DNA of 24,474 bases from CAZQVN01 sp964596775 (lineage in GTDB: Bacteria > Eisenbacteria > RBG-16-71-46 > JABDJR01 > JAWXBZ01), in assembly GCA_964596775.1 (NCBI GenBank), contig CAZQVN010000054.1, positions 1-24,474 on the forward strand, read 5' to 3'. Both the position numbers and the translations under genes were made by a program. Of the stretch, positions 1 through 8,545 are shown one piece after another (position 1 is the stretch's first letter; the number at the start of each line of letters is the position of its first letter). A model generated the notes under the pieces. The model saw only the letters and a program-made list of their open reading frames with translations, searched no databases and was not told where the DNA came from.

Positions 1-883
1 GGTCGAGGGTCAGGTTCGTCTTGTCCAGGATGCGCATCACGATCTTCTCGCCGAACAGCGTCGGCAGGCAGGACACGCGCAGGTCAATCATCTTGTTGAA
101 GATCTTGAGCTTGATGCGACCGTCCTGGGGAACCCGGCGCTCGGCGATGTCCAGCTCGGCCATGATCTTGAGACGCGAGAGGATGGCCGCCTTCATCCGG
201 TTCGGCGGGCTCATCATCTCCTGGAGCACGCCGTCGATGCGGTAGCGGACGCGCAGGGTCTTTTCGTACGGTTCGATGTGAATGTCCGAGGCGCCCTTGC
301 GGACGGCGTCGGCGAGCAGCGAATTGACGAGCTTGACCACCGGCGCCTGGTCGGACGCGGCGGCCAGTTCCGCGGCCACGGACTCGGCGGGCTCGTCCGA
401 CTCCTCGACGATCTCCAGGTCCGGATCGAGATCCTTCATCACCGAGGCCAGCGACTCCGCGTGATCGTACAGCCGGTCGATGGCCTTCTTGATCTCCGGT
501 TCCGGGGCCACGTTCACGTCGACCTCGTAACCGGTGATGAACTTGATGTCGTCGATCGCGAAGATGTTGGACGGGTTGGACATCGCCACCGTCAGCCGGC
601 GGCCGACCCGCTTGACCGGGACCACCTGGAAGCGCGTGGCCACGTCGGACGGCACGAGACGGGCCACCCCCGGATCGATGTCGGCCTTGCCGAGATCCGC
701 GAGCGGCACGTTGTAGTACGTCGAAAGAAACTCGCCGTACTCGGCTTCGGTGAGCGCTCCGAGGCGCACGAGCGAAAGCGCCACGTTGCCGCCGTTGTTC
801 CGGGCAAGCTTCTGCGCCTCGTTCACCTGCTGGGTCGTGATGTTCCTGGCTTCAATGAGCCGCTTGGTGAGAACGTCCTGCAA
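1..883 (-). CDS. pilB: PilB/GspE-family type IV pilus or type II secretion assembly ATPase, partial (C-terminus beyond the window)
   Basis: About 294 codons are visible, running off the left edge. Residues ~1-140 resemble the MshEN/T2SSE N-terminal domain (LSLVRLGALTEAEYGEF, then YYNVPLADL and VPVKRVGRRLTVAMSNPSN). A variable acidic linker follows. The N2 domain of the ATPase family then appears as RKGASDIHIEP, RVRYRIDGVLQEM, RLKIMAELDIAERRVPQDGR and LPTLFGEKIVMRILD. In the family the Walker A P-loop lies a few dozen residues later, so the catalytic half is outside the window. The protein would be a cytoplasmic hexameric motor that powers pilin assembly or secretion. The start is TTG at 881-883: the nearby ATG is out of frame, and GGGAGG lies 7 nt upstream inside a perfect palindrome. 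The ComEA-like gene upstream on the same strand fits a pilus/competence role. Family is secure; pilus versus secretion is not decided by sequence. Confidence 0.88.
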   Translation of the reverse strand, partial: MQDVLTKRLIEARNITTQQVNEAQKLARNNGGNVALSLVRLGALTEAEYGEFLSTYYNVPLADLGKADIDPGVARLVPSDVATRFQVVPVKRVGRRLTVAMSNPSNIFAIDDIKFITGYEVDVNVAPEPEIKKAIDRLYDHAESLASVMKDLDPDLEIVEESDEPAESVAAELAAASDQAPVVKLVNSLLADAVRKGASDIHIEPYEKTLRVRYRIDGVLQEMMSPPNRMKAAILSRLKIMAELDIAERRVPQDGRIKLKIFNKMIDLRVSCLPTLFGEKIVMRILDKTNLTLD

Positions 884-897
884 CGGGAGGCCTCCCG
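884..897 (-). promoter_or_regulatory. Perfect 14-bp palindrome containing the pilB Shine-Dalgarno sequence
   Basis: CGGGAGGCCTCCCG reads the same on both strands and ends directly at the TTG start of the pilus ATPase gene. The purine-rich GGGAGG is the only plausible ribosome binding site. In RNA the element can form a 5-bp stem with a GGCC loop, which would partly hide the ribosome binding site. That it regulates translation is an inference. Confidence 0.4.
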
Positions 898-1208
898 AAA
901 TCGATCTGGCCGGTCCATGTGATCAACGGAAAGACGGATGTCCCTCCGCACCATCAGCAATCCTCGTGCCTCCGGCTGTCGGCCGGCGGCGATCAGGGGT
1001 GATTCCTGAACACCTTCTAAATCGGCACGGCGTCGTCATCTATGAGCCGATTGCGCCTCGATGCGCGAAAAAAACAGGTTCTTCTCCAATTGCGAGACGG
1101 CGGCCGGGCATATCGCCCGGCAAATCGTTCAATTTGCACGATTCCGGGTGCATTGTGCGCGACGTCGCCCGCCACCGGTCGGGGCACGTAAAGTTCGCCC
1201 GCGCCCCC
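898..1208. other. Non-coding spacer between comEA-like and pilB genes
   Basis: No convincing gene is seen. The stretch holds a strong 7-bp hairpin with a 5-nt loop (1103-1109 with 1115-1121) and a 6-bp inverted repeat AATCGT/ACGATT (1123-1128 with 1138-1143). On the minus strand a run of seven T (1067-1073) lies about 30 nt past the hairpin. The hairpin may terminate the comEA-like transcript, but the T run is not adjacent, so this is weak. The pilB promoter should also lie here; I could not identify it with confidence. Confidence 0.4.
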
Positions 1209-1772
1209 CTACCCGATCGTGATCATCGGTCTGAGCCGGTTCACGGTGGCCGGGCCGATCCCCTTGACCCGGGACAGATCGTCGACGGACCGGAACGGCC
1301 CGTTCGCGGAACGGTCCGCGGTGATCCGCGCCGCCAGCCGCGGGCCGATCCCGGGCAGGGCGGTCAGGGTGTTTTCGTCGGCCCCGTTGATGTCGATGGG
1401 AAACGAAACGGACGGCGCCGCGCCGCGGGAGCGTCGTTCCGCGCCGCCGGGTCGCACGGACGCCCCTGGTTTATCGACGCCGGAAACGCCGGACAGGGAC
1501 AGCACCCCGGACTCCGGATCGGCCGTCTCCACCGGGGGATCGGCTGCGCTGTCCGGAACCGTCGCGATCGCGGGGGCCGGTTCGGCCGGGATCGAGTCCG
1601 GGGAGGAAGCACCCGAACCTCCGCTTCCGCCGGCCGGCAGCAGGCCCGGAAAATACACGGGAAAGCGACGTCCGGCCTCGATCAGAAGCCCGCCGCCCCC
1701 GGTGAACAGGAGGAGGGCGAGGACGGCCTTTCGTTCATGGGGGGTGAACTGCATGAATCCGGGGAGTTTCAT
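1209..1772 (-). CDS. ComEA-like helix-hairpin-helix DNA-binding protein, membrane anchored
   Basis: A 187-aa protein. Residues ~15-31 form a hydrophobic segment (AVLALLLFTGGGGLLIEA), so an N-terminal membrane anchor is likely. A Ser/Pro/Ala-rich linker of about 90 residues follows. The last ~65 residues hold the ComEA fold: DINGADENTLTALPGIG, then a second hairpin LSRVKGIGPATVNRLRP. ComEA proteins bind incoming double-stranded DNA during natural transformation. Here the anchor, linker and C-terminal tandem HhH order matches that family, and the neighbouring PilB-type ATPase is consistent with a pilus-driven uptake apparatus. HhH pairs also occur in other DNA-binding proteins, so a competence role is likely but not proven. 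The start ATG has GAAGGAG upstream on the minus strand (AAGGAGTCTTC before ATG). Confidence 0.8.
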   Translation of the reverse strand: MKLPGFMQFTPHERKAVLALLLFTGGGGLLIEAGRRFPVYFPGLLPAGGSGGSGASSPDSIPAEPAPAIATVPDSAADPPVETADPESGVLSLSGVSGVDKPGASVRPGGAERRSRGAAPSVSFPIDINGADENTLTALPGIGPRLAARITADRSANGPFRSVDDLSRVKGIGPATVNRLRPMITIG

Positions 1773-1917
1773 GAAGACTCCTTCCGGACGGGTGGCTCAG
1801 GGCGGGCGGACAACCAGGGATCGGATCGGGCCGGCGATCGCGGTGATCACGGCGGATCGCCGTCACGGGGGTGGGCGGTCACGGCGGTGGACGCGCACCG
1901 GGAACCGACCGCGGCGT

Positions 1918-3726
1918 TCAGTCCAGCAGGTGCAGCGTGGCCCCGATCCGATTGTGGAGGCCCGGCATGTACACCGGGATGTCCCCGTTCAAAAAGTCCG
2001 ATTCCACGACGATGCCGGCGGCGTTCTCGATCCGGTAGAACAGCGTGAGCGTCCGGATCCTCCCTGTCAAGCTGAAGCCTCCGGTGAGGAGCGTGGGGTA
2101 CGTGTCGCCGAGCGTGTTGACGCGCGATCCCGCCACGCGGAGAAATCCCGTGGCGGACAGATCGAGTTCATTTTCAAAATAGCGCCGTCGCACCGTCAGC
2201 GATCCTTCGCCGCGGAGCCGCGCCCGGAACGGGTGCCGTTCCGGATCGAACCCGTGCCAGCCCGCCCACATCTCCATGCCGAACCCGGACGAGGGGCGCC
2301 AGGCCAGGGCTCCGGTGGCGAGCCCGGTCCACTCCGGTTCCGCGGCGACCCGGAAGGACACCGGTTCCGGTCCGGGGTTGAGCAGCAGCGGCCGGTTCGC
2401 GGTCCGGACCACGCCGGCCCGGACCCCGGCGCGCAGCCGCGATCCCGCCTCCGCGGAAGCCAGGGCCGTCCAGTGGTCCTCCGGCGACTCGAGCGATTCG
2501 AGGCCCGCGAGGATGCGCTCCAGGGCATCGCGGTCCGGACGCGCCGCCCCTTCATGAAAGCGGATCTCCGGAATCGTGGACACCCGCCCCGCGCTGAAGC
2601 GGAACCGCCCCGTCGAGCCGAACCCGCGGTGCAGCACCAGCGACGGATCGAGGATCCAGCCGACCGGCTCGCGATAGCCGGAGATCATCCGGACATCGGC
2701 GCGGAACGCGCCGGCGGGCAGGTTCCTCACGGCCGCGCGCCCCTCCAGCGCGAGGAAATCGGCGTCTTCGGCGCGGACGCCGGCCCGCGTTTCCCGCGCC
2801 GCCGAGACGCCGAGCGTCCACCGGCTCCGCCGGGGCGCGGCCTCCACCCCGATCCGGGTGATCCCGCTGGACAGCGCAAACGGATCGGGGGCGTCCAGCA
2901 CCTCGAGGCGGCTCAGGTGATGCAGGAACGTCGCGGTCACGACGCCACCGGGGCGGCGGACCTTTACGGCCAGGCGGCGCTCGTCGGTTTCCTCCATCCC
3001 CTCGGGCAGGAACGACTCGAGGTATGTGAGCCGGCCGGAGTTCAGCACTCCGTCCAGCGACCACCCCAGTCCGGCCATCGGAAAATCCAGGCGGAGAAAC
3101 CCGCGGGTGGATTCCACGTCGGAAAACGCGCCGAACCCCTCATGGGTGAGCTGGGCCACGTCGGCGTGAAAGTCGGTCTTCCCGAAACGGCGTTCGAAAT
3201 CCAGTTCCGCGAGGCGGTGGCCGTAGCTCCCCCCCGTGAGCCCCACCGTACTGGTCGGGCGGTCTCCCGGGCGGAACGTGTCCATGCGGAGGGCACCGGC
3301 GCTGCCGGGCTCCTCCCCCTCGACGCCGGGGAGGATCTCCAGGCGGTCGAGCGCCCGGACGGGGATCCACGACCGGTTGCCCCAGTGGATCACCCGGGGG
3401 CCGCCGGGAAGGCCGTCGAACGTCAGGGGCAGCCCGCCACGACCGGACGAGCCGAAATCGAGCGGCCGGAAGACACCCTCGACCCCCGTGCGCCCGTTGT
3501 CGAACCCGGCGGCATGATTCAGGAGCTCGGGCTGGGTCACGAAGCCGCGATCGGCCCACGCCCGCGCGTTCAGCGTGTCGAACGGCACCGACGCGGCCAG
3601 CGAATCGGGAGGGGGCGCGTCGCCGGTCAGGCGTCGGAACAGCGACGCGCCCCGGCCCGTGCCGCACCAGAGAATCGAGAGCGCCGCCGCCAGGAGCAGC
3701 GCCCGGCCCCGGTGCCGCGACGTCAC
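1918..3726 (-). CDS. TonB-dependent-receptor-like outer membrane protein
   Basis: A 602-aa protein with a signal peptide (residues 1-~26: basic start, hydrophobic ALLLAAALSILW). Residues ~40-140 look like a receptor plug domain: a short NHAAGFDNG segment, LPLTFDGLPGG, and VRALDRLEILPGVEG followed by GSAGALRMDTF, which matches the ERIEVLRGP..LYGSGA signature of plugs. The remainder alternates hydrophobic and polar residues with many Arg/Gly/Trp/Tyr, as in a beta-barrel. At ~600 aa it is short for a TonB receptor, and I see no TonB box and no terminal aromatic residue (it ends HLLD). Substrate is unknown. The GTG start overlaps the PHP gene stop by 4 nt (GTGA), so the two are translationally coupled. 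It could instead be a non-transporting barrel of the same superfamily. Confidence 0.68.
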   Translation of the reverse strand: MTSRHRGRALLLAAALSILWCGTGRGASLFRRLTGDAPPPDSLAASVPFDTLNARAWADRGFVTQPELLNHAAGFDNGRTGVEGVFRPLDFGSSGRGGLPLTFDGLPGGPRVIHWGNRSWIPVRALDRLEILPGVEGEEPGSAGALRMDTFRPGDRPTSTVGLTGGSYGHRLAELDFERRFGKTDFHADVAQLTHEGFGAFSDVESTRGFLRLDFPMAGLGWSLDGVLNSGRLTYLESFLPEGMEETDERRLAVKVRRPGGVVTATFLHHLSRLEVLDAPDPFALSSGITRIGVEAAPRRSRWTLGVSAARETRAGVRAEDADFLALEGRAAVRNLPAGAFRADVRMISGYREPVGWILDPSLVLHRGFGSTGRFRFSAGRVSTIPEIRFHEGAARPDRDALERILAGLESLESPEDHWTALASAEAGSRLRAGVRAGVVRTANRPLLLNPGPEPVSFRVAAEPEWTGLATGALAWRPSSGFGMEMWAGWHGFDPERHPFRARLRGEGSLTVRRRYFENELDLSATGFLRVAGSRVNTLGDTYPTLLTGGFSLTGRIRTLTLFYRIENAAGIVVESDFLNGDIPVYMPGLHNRIGATLHLLD

Positions 3727-4547
3727 AGCCGGGCGCGGAGTTCGGCGAGCGCCGACTCCGGCACGTCGGAGGCGCCGATCGCCACCGTGCCGACCGAAGC
3801 GCCGTGGAAGTCGGAACCGCCGGTGGCGGCCAGGCCCAGCTCCCGGGCGAGGCGCCGGTAGCCGAGCGACTTCTGCGGCGAGTGTTTCGGATGCCAGACC
3901 TCGATCCCGGCCAGCCCCATCTCCTTGAAGTCCTCGATCAGGTCGTCGCGCGACGCGGTCCCGGGGTGCGCGAACACGGCCGCCCCTCCCGCGTTGCGGA
4001 TCAGCGCGATCGCTTCGGCGGGCGTGAGCGAGGGCTTCGGAACGAACGCCGGAGCATAGTGTCCGAGGTAGGCCCGGAACGCCTCGTCGAACGACGTCAC
4101 GTGGCCAAGGTCGAGCAGGGCCCGCGCCACGTGCGGCCGGCCGTAGGCGCCGCCGCGGACATGAAGGTCCACATCCTCGATCGTGATCTCGAGACCGAGT
4201 TCGTTCAGCTTCCGCACCATCTCCACCGCGCGGTCGCGCCGACCGGCCCGGAAGCGGACCAGCGCCGCGCTCAGGGCGGGATCCGCCGGGTCGACGAAGT
4301 AGCCGAGGATATGGATGTCGCGCGGGCCGACGGACGTGGACAGTTCGACGCCGTTCACGACCTCGAGACCCGTGCCCCGGGCCGCCTCGTGCAGTTCGGG
4401 CAGCCCGTCCATCGTGTCGTGATCGGTCAGCGCGATCGCGGACAGCCGGGCGGCCAGCGCCATGGGCACGAGTTCCGCGGGGCGGTGCTCCCCGTCCGAA
4501 TGCACGGAGTGCATGTGGAGATCCACGCAGCGGGGCTCGAAATTCAT
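3723..4547 (-). CDS. PHP-domain phosphoesterase, RNase AM / YciV type
   Basis: A 274-aa metal-dependent phosphoesterase. All PHP motifs are visible: HMH at 11-13 and D18 (DLHMHSVHSDGE), TDHDT at 41-45, GVELS with E68, GRPH with H139, FAHPG with H194, and GSDFH with D246/H248. This order and the length match the YciV/TrpH group, whose E. coli member is a 5'-3' exoribonuclease/3',5'-nucleotide bisphosphate phosphatase (RNase AM). Cytoplasmic, three-metal catalysis is expected. The ATG start is at 4547. On the minus strand a TATAGT box lies about 55 nt upstream of the start (complement of 4601-4606), with no good -35 element. The 4-nt overlap with the downstream receptor-like gene means they share an mRNA; the functional link is not evident. 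Confidence 0.88.
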   Translation of the reverse strand: MNFEPRCVDLHMHSVHSDGEHRPAELVPMALAARLSAIALTDHDTMDGLPELHEAARGTGLEVVNGVELSTSVGPRDIHILGYFVDPADPALSAALVRFRAGRRDRAVEMVRKLNELGLEITIEDVDLHVRGGAYGRPHVARALLDLGHVTSFDEAFRAYLGHYAPAFVPKPSLTPAEAIALIRNAGGAAVFAHPGTASRDDLIEDFKEMGLAGIEVWHPKHSPQKSLGYRRLARELGLAATGGSDFHGASVGTVAIGASDVPESALAELRARL

Positions 4548-4736
4548 GGAAGAAAACCCTCGAAGAGACGTTCCGGCAGCAACTAACGTTTGAAGGTCGG
4601 ACTATAGCGGAGGGGAGGCGGGGAATCCACCGGGTGCTATGGGTCTTCCGTGGGGCGACGTCTTCTCCAGGTGGGTCGCGGTCCGGCTTCCGCCGCGTTC
4701 ACGCAAGCCGGAATCCGATCGGCGCCGGGCAACCCG

Positions 4737-6665
4737 TCAGGCGGCGTCGGCGTTCTTCAGTCTTCTCAGACCTTCCACCGCGGCCTCGAGTCCGGCATCC
4801 AGCGAGAGCGCCGTCCGGTACGCGGAGACCGCCTCCTCGGAGCGCTTCAGGGCCTCGAAGGCCGCCCCGCGAAACGCATGCAGGCCGGCCAGCCGGTCGG
4901 CGGGAATCTCCGTGTCGCTCACGATCTCCTCGGTGGCCTCGAGGGCTCTTTCCGGGTTTCCGGATTCGATGTGGCTGCGGGCCATCATCTCCACGGCGCG
5001 GGGCCGGTGCCCCGGCGAGCGGGCGGCGATTTCGAACTCGGTCATCGCCTGCTCGTGCATTTCCATCTCGAGATAGGTCATCCCGAGGTCGTAGTGACTC
5101 TGGGCATCGTCGTCGCTCATCTGCCCGGCCACGGCGGTCTGGAACTCGCTCAGGATCTCGGAAAGGTCCATGATCGACTGGGTCCGCGCCGGCTCTCCGC
5201 GCACGCTGACCATGGCGCCTTTCATTTCGCTGGCCACCGGGGCGAGCGGGGTCGCGGTCACCTGGTCCATGCCGTCGATCGAATTGAGACGGGACACGCG
5301 GGAGCGGGCCTTGTCGTTCTTCGGATCGAACTGCAGAACACGCTCGAACTCGAGCTTGGCGAGGGCGTACTTTTCCAGGGACAGGTAGACGTCGCCGAGT
5401 TCGCAGCCGTAGCGGACCATCTTGGCCCGCTCCCCGTTGATGTGCGCGATCTCGGTCAGCCCCTTCAGCGCGCCCAGGTGATTCGGATCCTGCCGGACCA
5501 TGTTCACATAGATGTCTTCCGCGCGGCGGCTCTCCCCGACCTCGAAGCACTTGCGGCCCGCGGCCAGCCACGCGTCCATCGCGGCGGGATCGCCGGCCTC
5601 CGTCAGTTCCTCAGCCTGGCGGACGATCTCGTCCGGCTCGAGCGCCATCAGCGCCTCGTCGACCGGAATGTCCACTTCCTCGGCATCCACGACCGACCGG
5701 GCGTTTCCGGAATCGTCGTCCGACTCCATCCCGTCCGCCGGCCGGGCGGGTTCCGCCGTCTCCGCGGAGTCCTCCTCGACCGTCGAGGCCAGGCGCAGGC
5801 CGCGCGGCGGCGACGGCGCGACCTCCTCCTCCACTGTCGGTTCCTCGGGAATCTCGATGACGTTTTCGCCGGGAAGGCTGATCGATCCGAAGTCCATGGA
5901 GATGCCGTCGGCTCCGACCATCGAGGAATCCTCGTCGTCGGAACCCCTGAGGCGCAGGCCGCCGCTCTCCGGCGCCCTGTTGAAACGGTCGGGATCGATG
6001 GTCGGCGCGAACACCGCGGAGGGGTCGTAGTCCTCTTTCGGAGACGGCGATTCTCCGGCACCGGACGCGACTTCGGGGTCCAGTTCGATGGCCTTCTTCC
6101 GCAGCACCTCGGCGTCGTCGGTTTCGCCGCGCTCCTCGAACTCGGAGGCCAACGCCAGCAGCGGGCGGGATGCCGATGTCCCGCGGTCCGCGGCAACCAT
6201 GGCGTCCACGACGCGGAGCGCCACCTCGGCGCTGGGGAGAGGCATGGTCAGAAGTCGGACACCGGTCTCGCCGATGGCCGCCCCTTCCCTGTCCGGCGGG
6301 GCCGCCGACAGGTACTGCATGTAGTAGAACAGGGAGTCGGTGTAGAGCCCCTCCATGTAGTAGAGGCTGCCGACCATCCGGTGCATGTCGAACGCTTCGG
6401 GCTTGATGCGGAGGATCTTCTTGCCGACGGCGATCGCGTTCTTGTACAGGCTCACCCGCTCGTAGGCGGCAATGGCCTCGCGGTAGCGCTCGACCGCGCT
6501 GTCGGTGCTGTTCGTGCGGACCAGCAGGTCGCCGAGGTACACGTAATCGTAGGGATCCAGGTCGCCGGTTTCGAGAAGGCGTTCGTATTCAGCCACGGCC
6601 TTGTCGTACTGCCCCGCCTGAACACACCGTTGCGCCTTACGCTTGATGCTGACAATCTTGTCCAA
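4737..6665 (-). CDS. Large tetratricopeptide-repeat protein with acidic central linker
   Basis: A 642-aa protein from the proposed start. Residues 1-~150 are TPR-like helices (GQYDKAVAEYERLLE, DYVYLGDLLVRTNSTDSAVERYREAIAAYE). A long acidic, Pro/Ser-rich and probably disordered middle follows (EIPEEPTVEEEVAPSPP and neighbours). The C-terminal ~300 residues return to TPRs (CFEVGESRRAEDIYVNMV, LGDVYLSLEKYALAKLEFER, HYDLGMTYLEMEMHEQAMTE, AVSAYRTALSLDAGLEA). No enzymatic motif or signal peptide is seen, so it is probably a cytoplasmic scaffold. The frame is open to 6950, but conserved-looking sequence begins at DKIVSIKRKAQR; I chose TTG at 6663-6665 with AAGGGAG about 8 nt upstream. The start is uncertain. 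Function is unknown; it may assist the envelope or pilus genes nearby. Confidence 0.78.
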   Translation of the reverse strand: MDKIVSIKRKAQRCVQAGQYDKAVAEYERLLETGDLDPYDYVYLGDLLVRTNSTDSAVERYREAIAAYERVSLYKNAIAVGKKILRIKPEAFDMHRMVGSLYYMEGLYTDSLFYYMQYLSAAPPDREGAAIGETGVRLLTMPLPSAEVALRVVDAMVAADRGTSASRPLLALASEFEERGETDDAEVLRKKAIELDPEVASGAGESPSPKEDYDPSAVFAPTIDPDRFNRAPESGGLRLRGSDDEDSSMVGADGISMDFGSISLPGENVIEIPEEPTVEEEVAPSPPRGLRLASTVEEDSAETAEPARPADGMESDDDSGNARSVVDAEEVDIPVDEALMALEPDEIVRQAEELTEAGDPAAMDAWLAAGRKCFEVGESRRAEDIYVNMVRQDPNHLGALKGLTEIAHINGERAKMVRYGCELGDVYLSLEKYALAKLEFERVLQFDPKNDKARSRVSRLNSIDGMDQVTATPLAPVASEMKGAMVSVRGEPARTQSIMDLSEILSEFQTAVAGQMSDDDAQSHYDLGMTYLEMEMHEQAMTEFEIAARSPGHRPRAVEMMARSHIESGNPERALEATEEIVSDTEIPADRLAGLHAFRGAAFEALKRSEEAVSAYRTALSLDAGLEAAVEGLRRLKNADAA

Positions 6666-7103
6666 CGGTCCCGCTCCCTTGGCGAAAACTGTATTTTCGG
6701 TTAGACAATTCCGCTCGACTCTTCCCGACCGGGTCCGCCACATCTCCGCAGGAGAACCCAATCCGAAACAGGTCAATGCGTTGATGGCCCACGGGGCTAT
6801 CATCGGCCCGCCGGGGGAAAACTCCACTTTCGAAAGACACGAGAGCACTATTTTTCGATCGTTGACGCGATCGCGCGGCCATACGCGTCCAGTCATCGGC
6901 AGGGGGGGCGATTCCTTTGGCACTAGTTGACGGGCGCGGACCGGATTCATGGGCCTGAACGCGTTCCAGTCCCGCGATGTCTCGAAAATAAGACATCACG
7001 CATCGCATTTTGTATCAATGGATTGCGGGACATATCTGCAGAAGCACTCGAAGCGCTGATCCGCCTGGTGTCTGTTGAGCGCTTCTGTTCCGTGCCGCGG
7101 GAA
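6666..7103. other. 438-bp non-coding spacer with several inverted repeats
   Basis: I find no credible gene. It contains a perfect 7-bp inverted repeat GATGTCT/AGACATC around an 8-nt A-rich loop (6976-6997), an 8-bp repeat GAAGCGCT/AGCGCTTC (7050-7057 with 7078-7085), and two CGATCG boxes 6 bp apart (6856-6873). None is followed by a T run on the minus strand, so they are not clear terminators for the anti-sigma gene. The AT content around 6840-7030 is higher than in the genes. It should contain the promoter of the TPR gene; if the TPR gene starts further up (to 6950), part of this stretch is coding. Confidence 0.4.
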
Positions 7104-7952
7104 CTATCCGGAAACGGTTCCGATGAGCATCATCTCGCCGCTCGGCGCGGGAACGCCGCCGGCAGGCTCGAGCGTGACGGCAAAGGCACCCACCGGGGCG
7201 TCCGCCGGGAACCGATCCAGCGGGATCAGCGCGCTGCCCTCGGCGGACACGGAGAAGACACCCGCGGAGACCGGCGTGCCCCCGGCGATGGCCCAGAGCT
7301 GGTAGTCCTTGCCGTCCGGATCCTGCGGCAGGTTGGACACCCAGAGATAACCCCGATCCCCCTTGCGGTCCCAGAGGACCTTTCCGGAGGCGTTCGGCGC
7401 GGGCTTGAGGGAAGCGAGCGTCACGAGTCCGGACTCCGGATCCTCGAGCAGCCGGATGAGCCGGGCCTGCTCGTCGGAGCGTGTCTGCAGTGTGCCGAGA
7501 TCGTCGCGCAGCGCCGCGATCTCCTCACGGGCGGTCTTCTCCCGGTCGACCGCTTCCGTGAGCCGGCCGTTCAACGAGATCGTCTGCCACACCGCGAAGG
7601 CCAGCGCCGCGGCCGCGGCGAGGGCGAAGAACAACGTGGCGCCTCCGGAACGCCGCGGCGGAACCTCGGTGAGCCGGGGCGCCGGCGGCGGCGCCGGAGC
7701 CGGAGCCGCGGTGTCCACACCGGCGGCCTTGAGAACCCGGTTCCGCAGGTCGGGAGGCGGCGTCACGGCGTCGCCGGCGAGAAGCAGCAGATCCGCGGTT
7801 TCCTTGAACTGGGGATAGAGGACATGGCACAGGTCGCAGCCCTCCTCGAGATGGGCCTGGAATTCCGCGAGATCCTCACCGTCCAGGGCGCCGAGCACGT
7901 AGGCCCAGGCCATTTCCTCGAAGTGCTTGTGATCGAGAGGCGGCTTGTTCAC
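7104..7952 (-). CDS. RskA-type transmembrane anti-sigma factor
   Basis: A 282-aa protein. The N-terminal zinc-finger-like anti-sigma domain has H34, C39 and C42 (HLEEGCDLC); the usual motif is H-x3-C-x2-C, so here there is one extra residue between His and the first Cys. A Pro/Ala linker precedes one membrane helix (residues ~106-126, TLFFALAAAAALAFAVWQ). A short coiled coil (~128-168) leads to a C-terminal RskA domain (GYLWVSNLPQDPDGKDYQLWAI, then GAFAVTLEPAGGVPAPSGEMMLIG), which would sit outside the cytoplasmic membrane. In the family this protein holds the ECF sigma factor at the membrane and releases it on regulated proteolysis. Its GTG start overlaps the sigma stop codon (GTGA), giving coupled synthesis, typical for such pairs. 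Confidence 0.9.
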   Translation of the reverse strand: MNKPPLDHKHFEEMAWAYVLGALDGEDLAEFQAHLEEGCDLCHVLYPQFKETADLLLLAGDAVTPPPDLRNRVLKAAGVDTAAPAPAPPPAPRLTEVPPRRSGGATLFFALAAAAALAFAVWQTISLNGRLTEAVDREKTAREEIAALRDDLGTLQTRSDEQARLIRLLEDPESGLVTLASLKPAPNASGKVLWDRKGDRGYLWVSNLPQDPDGKDYQLWAIAGGTPVSAGVFSVSAEGSALIPLDRFPADAPVGAFAVTLEPAGGVPAPSGEMMLIGTVSG

Positions 7953-8545
7953 AGGGCCTCTCCTTCCAGGTGGGGGGACATGACGGTTCGCAGGTTAATC
8001 ATCCCCTGCCGAATGCGCGTCTTGATCGTGCCGAGGGGGGTATTGAGGCGTTCGGCGATCTCAGACTGGGACAGCCCTTCGAAATAGGCGATCTCGATGA
8101 CCTGCCGCTGCTCCGGAGAGAGCGTGTCCAGGGCGCCCTTGACGAGACCGCGCATTTCGCCGAGGGCGGCATCCTGTTCCGGACTGTTGTCCGCCGCGTT
8201 CGGCTCCGGCTGGAGGCGACCCAGCGCCTCGACCCGCCGCGTCTGGCTGGCCATCTTCCTGAGCCGGTCGATCCCGCGCGTCCGGGCCATCGTGCACAGC
8301 CAGTTGGCCAGCGACCCGCGCGTTTCATCGAACATCGAAGCCTTCTCCCACGCATACAGGAAAACCTCCTGCGTCACCTCTTCGGCATCGCCGGGCACCC
8401 GCACGACCTTGAGGGCCAGCGCGTAAACCAGTGCGCCGTACCGATCGTAGAGTTCGGCGAGCGCGGAGCCGTCCCGGGCTTTCAGCGCTGTGGCCAGCTT
8501 CCGGTCGTCCTCCGCCTGAGGGGCGGCCGTTTTCCTGTCGGACAC
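7949..8545 (-). CDS. ECF RNA polymerase sigma factor (SigK-like)
   Basis: A 198-aa ECF sigma factor. Region 2 is clear (ALAELYDRYGALVYALAL, then DAEEVTQEVFLYAWEKA and GSLANWLCTMARTRGIDRLR). Region 4 is clear as a helix-turn-helix (LSPEQRQVIEIAYFEGLSQ, then SEIAERLNTPLGTIKTRIRQG). It lacks regions 1 and 3, as expected for the class. The order and 4-nt overlap with an RskA-type anti-sigma factor match the SigK/RskA arrangement. The start is GTG at 8543-8545 with GGAGGAA 8 nt upstream. The divergent secreted DUF4331 gene across a 430-bp spacer is a reasonable first candidate for its regulon, but I could not find an unambiguous pair of ECF promoter boxes there. Confidence 0.93.
   Translation of the reverse strand: MSDRKTAAPQAEDDRKLATALKARDGSALAELYDRYGALVYALALKVVRVPGDAEEVTQEVFLYAWEKASMFDETRGSLANWLCTMARTRGIDRLRKMASQTRRVEALGRLQPEPNAADNSPEQDAALGEMRGLVKGALDTLSPEQRQVIEIAYFEGLSQSEIAERLNTPLGTIKTRIRQGMINLRTVMSPHLEGEAL

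Noticed and set aside
1219..3861. 880-codon open frame on the plus strand
   Set aside because: Very Arg/Gly/Pro/Ala-rich, no recognisable domain, and antisense to the ComEA-like, receptor-like and PHP genes. It is an artefact of high-GC codon use.
4650..6704. 684-codon plus-strand open frame opposite the TPR gene
   Set aside because: Composition is His/Arg/Gly-rich without any domain, while the opposite frame encodes clear TPRs.
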